10,750 nt of DNA from Clostridia bacterium (GTDB lineage Bacteria; Bacillota; Clostridia; Christensenellales; Borkfalkiaceae): the NCBI GenBank assembly GCA_900770685.1, contig CAAGLC010000071.1, positions 1-10,750 on the forward strand. The letters are read 5' to 3'. Shown piece after piece: positions 6,144 through 10,750 of the stretch. The notes below the pieces were generated by a model. The model had not been told where the DNA came from. It worked only from the letters and a program-made list of their open reading frames with translations, and searched no databases. The position numbers and the translations under genes were made by a program. The stretch's first letter is position 1; the number at the start of each line of letters is the position of its first letter.

Positions 6144-7106
6144 ATGTCTAATACAGCAGTTAAGAAACAAAAAAAGAAAATTAATATAAATTTATTTGCA
6201 ATTATTGTATTTGCATTATTGATTTTATATACTTTGTCTTTCATTCTTCCACTTCTTTGGGGTTTAATGACTACTTTTAAGTGCGAACAAGACTTTAACG
6301 TTATGAAGAATGTTATCGGATTACCAAACATAAGTTTGTGGGAAAAAGACTTTGACCATAAAGGTAACATTTTTGGAAACTATATAATTGCATTTAAAAA
6401 TATGAATTATGAAGCAAGAGCAAAGTATTTGGCAGGTGTTTTTATTAAGAGATATATAACCTCTCAAAAACAAATCACCTTTTGGAGTTCAATGATTAAT
6501 ACTTTTGTGTTGACTATTGGATGTTCTTTGTTCTTCTTGGCGGCAACCGTTCTTACTGGATACGTTTGTGCTAAGTATAGATATTGGTTTAGTGACGTTG
6601 TTTATGGTGTAGTTATTTTTACGATGGTCTTGCCGATAACGGGTACAACACCTGCATTGATAAAATTACTAAAAGATTTATCGTTGTATAACACTCTTAT
6701 AGGTATGTGTTTAGGTGCTGCCACTTTCTATAGTATGTATTTCCTAATATTCTACGGCTTCTTTATGGATTTGCCGAACACCTATAACGAAGCGGCTGAG
6801 ATTGATGGTGCATCACAGTTTAGTGTTATGATAAAAATTTGTATTCCTTTGGCTTCGAAGATGATGACGACCGTTATGCTTTTACGTTTCGTTCACAACT
6901 GGAACGACTATGCTACGGCGTTATACTTCTTGCCAACAAAGGCTACACTTGCTTATACGATATTCCACGTTACGCAAAAAATTGCGCAATCCGTACCTAG
7001 AAAACTTGCTATATTATACGTATTGGCACTTCCTATTCTTTTACTTTTTGTTTTCACAAAGAAAAGATTAATGGGTAATATATCTATTGGTGGTATTAAA
7101 GAATAG
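6144..7106 (+). CDS. Carbohydrate ABC transporter permease, MalG/UgpE type
   Basis: This is the 320-aa second permease of the heterodimeric channel. The first hydrophobic segment (about 18-40) follows a Lys-rich N-terminus; further segments lie near 117-140, 150-172, 184-206 and 290-310. The EAA coupling loop is canonical: EAAEIDG at 216-222, followed by ...KICIPLA. The segment MVLPITGTTPALIKL before the loop is typical of MalG-like proteins. The ATG at 6144 is chosen because a strong purine run GGGAGGGGAG (6133-6142) sits just before it; upstream in-frame TTG codons would overlap the first permease gene. It ends 29 bp before the large secreted protein. The insert between the first two membrane segments (about 45-115) is long for the family and may shape contact with the oversized binding protein; that link is inference. 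Confidence 0.93.
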   Translation: MSNTAVKKQKKKININLFAIIVFALLILYTLSFILPLLWGLMTTFKCEQDFNVMKNVIGLPNISLWEKDFDHKGNIFGNYIIAFKNMNYEARAKYLAGVFIKRYITSQKQITFWSSMINTFVLTIGCSLFFLAATVLTGYVCAKYRYWFSDVVYGVVIFTMVLPITGTTPALIKLLKDLSLYNTLIGMCLGAATFYSMYFLIFYGFFMDLPNTYNEAAEIDGASQFSVMIKICIPLASKMMTTVMLLRFVHNWNDYATALYFLPTKATLAYTIFHVTQKIAQSVPRKLAILYVLALPILLLFVFTKKRLMGNISIGGIKE

Positions 7107-7135
7107 GTAAAATATTTAAAAAAGGAGATGATGAA

Positions 7136-10100
7136 ATGAAGTTAAGAAAAAGCTTACTTGTCGTTTTAATGGTGGCGCTTATGGCTTGTCTTACCTTTGG
7201 TATGACTGTTTTTGGTGCATCTGCAAACGATGAAATTGTTTTTACCTCTTCTGATGTTGAATCTTTGATCAAAGATGAATATTCGCTTGGTCAAGAGGTT
7301 TCTTTCCCTAGTTCAGTAGAAATTGAATATAAGGGAAAAAACTATACTGCAACGGATGGATTAATACTTTATCCTAGTGGGCTTTGTTGCGAGTTGGGTA
7401 ATCATACACTTAGCGAGGCTGGCGTTTATAGCATTAAGTATTTTTTTGAAGCTGAAGATGGTACTAAAGTAACGGCTGCAATGGAAATTGAAATAGTTTC
7501 ATCTTATTACAATTTAGCAACTGAAACAGATGGCTCTTCAATATATTATTTTGAAGGTGGTACTAATGATGGGTATGCTGGGGCATATAATCAAGATATA
7601 GGTGCTCTTGTTGTAGAATTAAAAGATGGAAACTCTTTTAAGTTTAATAAGCCTATTAATTTGTCTAATATTAATAATAAAGCTTGGAATTCGTCTAATG
7701 CTATCAGGGTAACGCCCTTGGGCGCAGACTACGTGTTTACACCTCATAGCTCGTTTTCTGCTGGTGCTTCTGCTTTCACTAAAGGCGCTATAAGCGATAG
7801 TGGTTCGCCTGCATCAAGTGATAATTCATACGTTTCTGCTATGGCTACTGTTGCAAATGCTACTGGACATAGACGTTCTGAATTAAGATTGGTTTATATC
7901 CCTCAAGGTGTTAGTCAAGAAAAAGCACCCATTAAGTTTGAAATTTATGGATATGATTCAAATGGTAACTTCCGTGGTAAACTTAAAGATGCTAACGGTA
8001 ATACTACTATAACTGACAATTGGACTTTAGCTGAGTGTCCAAATAAAAATAAAGTAAGTCAAATCAAGGTAGTTGTTAAAGCTCTTGATGATCATGCTTT
8101 AACTGATGCTGAATTTAAATCACTTGCTCAAGGTTTTACTATTGAGTATCCTAAATATACTTCTAGTTCAAGAAACCTTGTTGTTAGATTTACTGACGCA
8201 TATGATCCAAGTATATACGTTGAGGTTTTATTTGACGCAAGGTATATTGCTACTGACACATATATTCGTGCTCGTACGAATAGCCAAGCAGCATGGGGTT
8301 CTACCGCTGCTATCATAGAAAAGAAAAAATTGTCTGCAAAAAGAAAGAATTTTGTCATTGACGGTGAACTTAGAGGATTTTATTCAGACTATGGTGTGTT
8401 TGGGCCTAAGTACGATACACTTCCAGGATTAGAAGGTATTAATATCTCCTGGGATAACGTTAAAAATAGGGCATATTGGGAATCGTGGGATAATGGTGCA
8501 GCAGTTTCTAGTTCCTATGCTCTAATTAATGATTTTAACAACGCCGAACTATATGGCGATACGCTATTTGAAGGCTTTACTACCGGCGAAGTTTACGTTT
8601 CAATTTATGGCGAAGAGTATAATAGACCTACCGGTAGAATTGCTATACATCAGATAGGTGAGTACGATTATACCCAATTAATTGATTGGTCCGACGAGTT
8701 GTATTTCGACGACGTTGAGCCTAACATTGATATTGAATGTGAAACCACCGATTCGTTTGGTGTTTACGCAGCATTAGGTGATAGTGTAACAATTCCTACC
8801 GCTAAAGTTAGAGATATTAACCTAGTTGGAAGTTATGACGTAAACGTATATCGTAACTACGCTTCTGGTGACTCAAAGATAAATATACCTGTAGTTGACG
8901 GTAAGTTTGTTGTCTCTATTCCTGACATTTACACTATTGAATATAAGGCTCGTGACAAGTATGGTAACGAGGCAATTGAAACACTTAACGTAAACCCTGT
9001 TTTGTTGTCTTCAACTAACACAATAAGTGTAATAACCGAGAAGCTGACGTCATTAGAGGCGGGCGTTATTACACAACTTCCTGAGTTTACTATTGATACT
9101 CCTAACGCTTTAGAAAAGGTTTCATTAAAAATATCTGCTATAGGTGATCGTGAAACTATAATTATTGACAACTATACAAGGGAATTTATGCCTTCATATA
9201 GTGGTACCTACGTTATTAAATACGAGGTGAGTGATAACATTGCTAAAAACGTCTTTTCTTATGAAGTAGAATCTAGTGCTAGTAATACCGCTGTTATCTA
9301 TGATGAAGTACCTACTTTGCCTAGATATTTAGTGAAGGGTCAAAAATATAAGATTGATAAGGCGTTTGCGTTCGTATATGACAGTGGTGCTCCTGAAAAG
9401 GCTTTCGCTGATATGTACGTTGTATTTGATAATGGAAACCGCGAATTAATAACTGATAATACGGCTATTGAAATTAAAGGTAATACTGAAGCATATTTCG
9501 TATATTCAATTAAAAACGTTGAATACGTTACCGATTCTATTCAAATCGTAGATGTGATTGGTGACAACGGCGTTGATATGTATAAATACTTCTTAGGTGA
9601 CTTTAGTTATACCGAAGTTGATCCAGAAACAAATAAACGTTACTCTGATATTATTTTAATGTCTAACGTGTCCGAAGGCAGTAACGAAATTCAGTTCGTT
9701 AACGCTTTAGATTATCATTCTTTTTCACTTAAATTCCAAGTTCAAGACGAATATGACGATTTTAATAAATTAGCAATTCGTTTAACTGGACTTAAAGATA
9801 GATCTCAACAGGTATATATAGAGATTGAAAGAGGAACGAAGGACATTGAATCTGGAACGGAAACTAACAAGGTTTATCTTAACGGAAAATACTTTAAGGA
9901 TTTATCTAAGTATTTCTTTACTGATTCAAGAGTGAAAACCTTGTCTTATTCTTCTTCGAATAAAACGTTTAATATTGGTTCTGAATCTATTGATCTTGAG
10001 ATTGATTTCGATGGTTCGTTATGCACATTTGATATAATTCTTTCTGATATTAAGGGTGAAAACGCTGGTATATTGATTTCTAACATAAATAACCAAAAAT

Positions 10101-10723
10101 TTAGTGGTAGAACGTTTGAGGATAATGTAATTCCACAGTTCTCTGTAACTAACTCACAAGGTGAATATGTTGTTGGCGACGAAATTACCTTTAGTGTTCC
10201 CGTATTTAGTGACGTTTTAACGCAAATTGATTATTCAACTGTTAAGTTCTATGTTCAGGATGACGATAATGAATATGCAGTAAGTACTACTGGTGTTAAA
10301 TTTAACGGTATTGAAAATGATCCTTTTGAAGAATTATCAATGAAATTTACTAAACTTACGACTTATCGTGTTCGTTACGAAGCTAAAGATTATGAAGGTA
10401 ACATTATTTCGTATCTTTATATGATTGACGTTGTCGATAATGTTGCACCTACTATTACTCTCACGGGTGTTAAAGAAGGTGAAACTATTAACGTTGGTAA
10501 ATTTGATAAGATTGAATTCGGTTATACTATTAACGATAACATTTCAACCTCAGCAAATTGTCGTACCAGTGTTATGCTTATTAACACTAAGCTCGATACT
10601 TGGAGACGTGATTGCGGAACATCAATTCAACTTTATGAAGCCGGAGAATATATCGTACGTGTATTAGTACAAGACGAAGTTGGTAATATTTCGTTCGTTG
10701 AATTCTACGTTGTTGCAAAATAA
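7136..10723 (+). CDS. Large secreted multidomain surface protein with Ig-like and lectin-like domains
   Basis: This 1195-aa protein has a Sec signal peptide (basic MKLRK, hydrophobic core, probable cleavage after A28-S29-A30) and no lipobox, LPXTG motif or C-terminal membrane anchor. At least five Ig-like/HYR-type strand motifs of the form G-x-Y-x-I-x-Y...D-x-x-G-N appear, at 94-120, 597-620, 690-712, 1075-1100 and 1168-1195; the protein ends directly after the last. Between them are two beta-rich stretches (about 125-530 and 820-990) that share a motif, LVVRFTDAYDPSIYVEV at 348 and LAIRLTGLKDRSQQVYIE at 879, suggesting duplicated ConA/LamG-like binding domains. No catalytic motif is recognised. 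AAAGGAG (7121-7127) sets the ATG at 7136. Its place behind two sugar permease genes suggests glycan capture at the cell surface; an adhesin is the alternative. Cys1142 and Cys1160 could form a disulfide. Confidence 0.8.
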   Translation: MKLRKSLLVVLMVALMACLTFGMTVFGASANDEIVFTSSDVESLIKDEYSLGQEVSFPSSVEIEYKGKNYTATDGLILYPSGLCCELGNHTLSEAGVYSIKYFFEAEDGTKVTAAMEIEIVSSYYNLATETDGSSIYYFEGGTNDGYAGAYNQDIGALVVELKDGNSFKFNKPINLSNINNKAWNSSNAIRVTPLGADYVFTPHSSFSAGASAFTKGAISDSGSPASSDNSYVSAMATVANATGHRRSELRLVYIPQGVSQEKAPIKFEIYGYDSNGNFRGKLKDANGNTTITDNWTLAECPNKNKVSQIKVVVKALDDHALTDAEFKSLAQGFTIEYPKYTSSSRNLVVRFTDAYDPSIYVEVLFDARYIATDTYIRARTNSQAAWGSTAAIIEKKKLSAKRKNFVIDGELRGFYSDYGVFGPKYDTLPGLEGINISWDNVKNRAYWESWDNGAAVSSSYALINDFNNAELYGDTLFEGFTTGEVYVSIYGEEYNRPTGRIAIHQIGEYDYTQLIDWSDELYFDDVEPNIDIECETTDSFGVYAALGDSVTIPTAKVRDINLVGSYDVNVYRNYASGDSKINIPVVDGKFVVSIPDIYTIEYKARDKYGNEAIETLNVNPVLLSSTNTISVITEKLTSLEAGVITQLPEFTIDTPNALEKVSLKISAIGDRETIIIDNYTREFMPSYSGTYVIKYEVSDNIAKNVFSYEVESSASNTAVIYDEVPTLPRYLVKGQKYKIDKAFAFVYDSGAPEKAFADMYVVFDNGNRELITDNTAIEIKGNTEAYFVYSIKNVEYVTDSIQIVDVIGDNGVDMYKYFLGDFSYTEVDPETNKRYSDIILMSNVSEGSNEIQFVNALDYHSFSLKFQVQDEYDDFNKLAIRLTGLKDRSQQVYIEIERGTKDIESGTETNKVYLNGKYFKDLSKYFFTDSRVKTLSYSSSNKTFNIGSESIDLEIDFDGSLCTFDIILSDIKGENAGILISNINNQKFSGRTFEDNVIPQFSVTNSQGEYVVGDEITFSVPVFSDVLTQIDYSTVKFYVQDDDNEYAVSTTGVKFNGIENDPFEELSMKFTKLTTYRVRYEAKDYEGNIISYLYMIDVVDNVAPTITLTGVKEGETINVGKFDKIEFGYTINDNISTSANCRTSVMLINTKLDTWRRDCGTSIQLYEAGEYIVRVLVQDEVGNISFVEFYVVAK

Positions 10724-10734
10724 GGAGAATTATT

Positions 10735-10750
10735 ATGAAAAAACATTTAA
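10735..10750 (+). CDS. Start of a further operon gene (5' end only)
   Basis: Only five codons, reading MKKHL, and one base are present. AAGGAG at 10722-10727 overlaps the stop codon of the secreted protein gene and is well placed 7 nt before the ATG, so a real gene begins here and is cotranscribed. The basic start followed by a hydrophobic residue would suit a signal peptide, perhaps another surface protein or lipoprotein, but the function cannot be judged. Confidence 0.65.

Noticed and set aside
6053..6370. Minus-strand open frame of 105 codons across the permease junction
   Set aside because: Antisense shadow of two well supported permease genes, with no recognisable protein features.
7128..7138. 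Mini-frame ATG-ATG-AAA-TGA overlapping the start of the secreted protein gene
   Set aside because: Three codons after the ribosome binding site could arise by chance; the start at 7136 has better spacing to AAAGGAG.
10425..10667. Alternative + strand frame of 80 codons inside the large secreted protein gene
   Set aside because: Out-of-frame overlap with a gene that stays open to 10723 and encodes a clear Ig-like end; no ribosome binding site.
1..10750. CRISPR arrays, tRNA or rRNA genes, insertion sequences, phage genes
   Set aside because: No regularly spaced repeats, cloverleaf-like stretches, transposase or integrase motifs or terminal inverted repeats were seen.

Overview
The window comes from an AT-rich, Gram-positive, endospore-forming member of the Firmicutes, most likely an uncultured Clostridia lineage from a gut or rumen. 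The evidence is a sporulation sigma factor tail and spoVAC, strong AGGAG-type ribosome binding sites, a consensus vegetative promoter, a classical lipobox lipoprotein and AT-ending codon use. TGA ends spoVAC, so the standard bacterial code fits. The lineage guess is inference; no marker gene here fixes it. All genes lie on the + strand.

Region 1 (1-927) is sporulation. It holds the 3' end of a SigF-type sporulation sigma factor, closed by an intrinsic terminator that overlaps its stop codon, and then spoVAC, an inner-membrane component of the SpoVA dipicolinic acid channel. The usual partners spoVAD and spoVAE do not follow.

Region 2 (about 980-2969) is a small regulatory/enzyme operon. A textbook sigma-A promoter (TTGACT, 17 bp, TATAAT) is followed by a 13-bp palindrome, a cytoplasmic two-domain SGNH/GDSL esterase and, 9 bp later, an AraC-family regulator with an N-terminal cupin-like sensor domain.

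Region 3 (2970-10750) is a sugar-import and surface-protein operon. A 222-bp leader carries TTTTGC-type direct repeats whose cores are 21 and 41 bp apart (about 2 and 4 helical turns), plausible AraC-type sites, and a 15-bp palindrome just before the ribosome binding site. Then come a 622-aa substrate-binding lipoprotein, a 17-bp perfect hairpin, two MalF/MalG-type permeases, a 1195-aa secreted protein built from Ig-like and probable ConA/lectin-like domains, and the first five codons of another gene. No transporter ATPase is present.

Working model (inference): the large secreted protein captures a polysaccharide or oligosaccharide at the cell surface, the lipoprotein and two permeases import it using an ATPase encoded elsewhere, the SGNH enzyme removes acyl groups from imported sugars in the cytoplasm, and the AraC regulator senses the sugar and activates the transport operon. 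The substrate cannot be named from this sequence and no glycoside hydrolase is visible.
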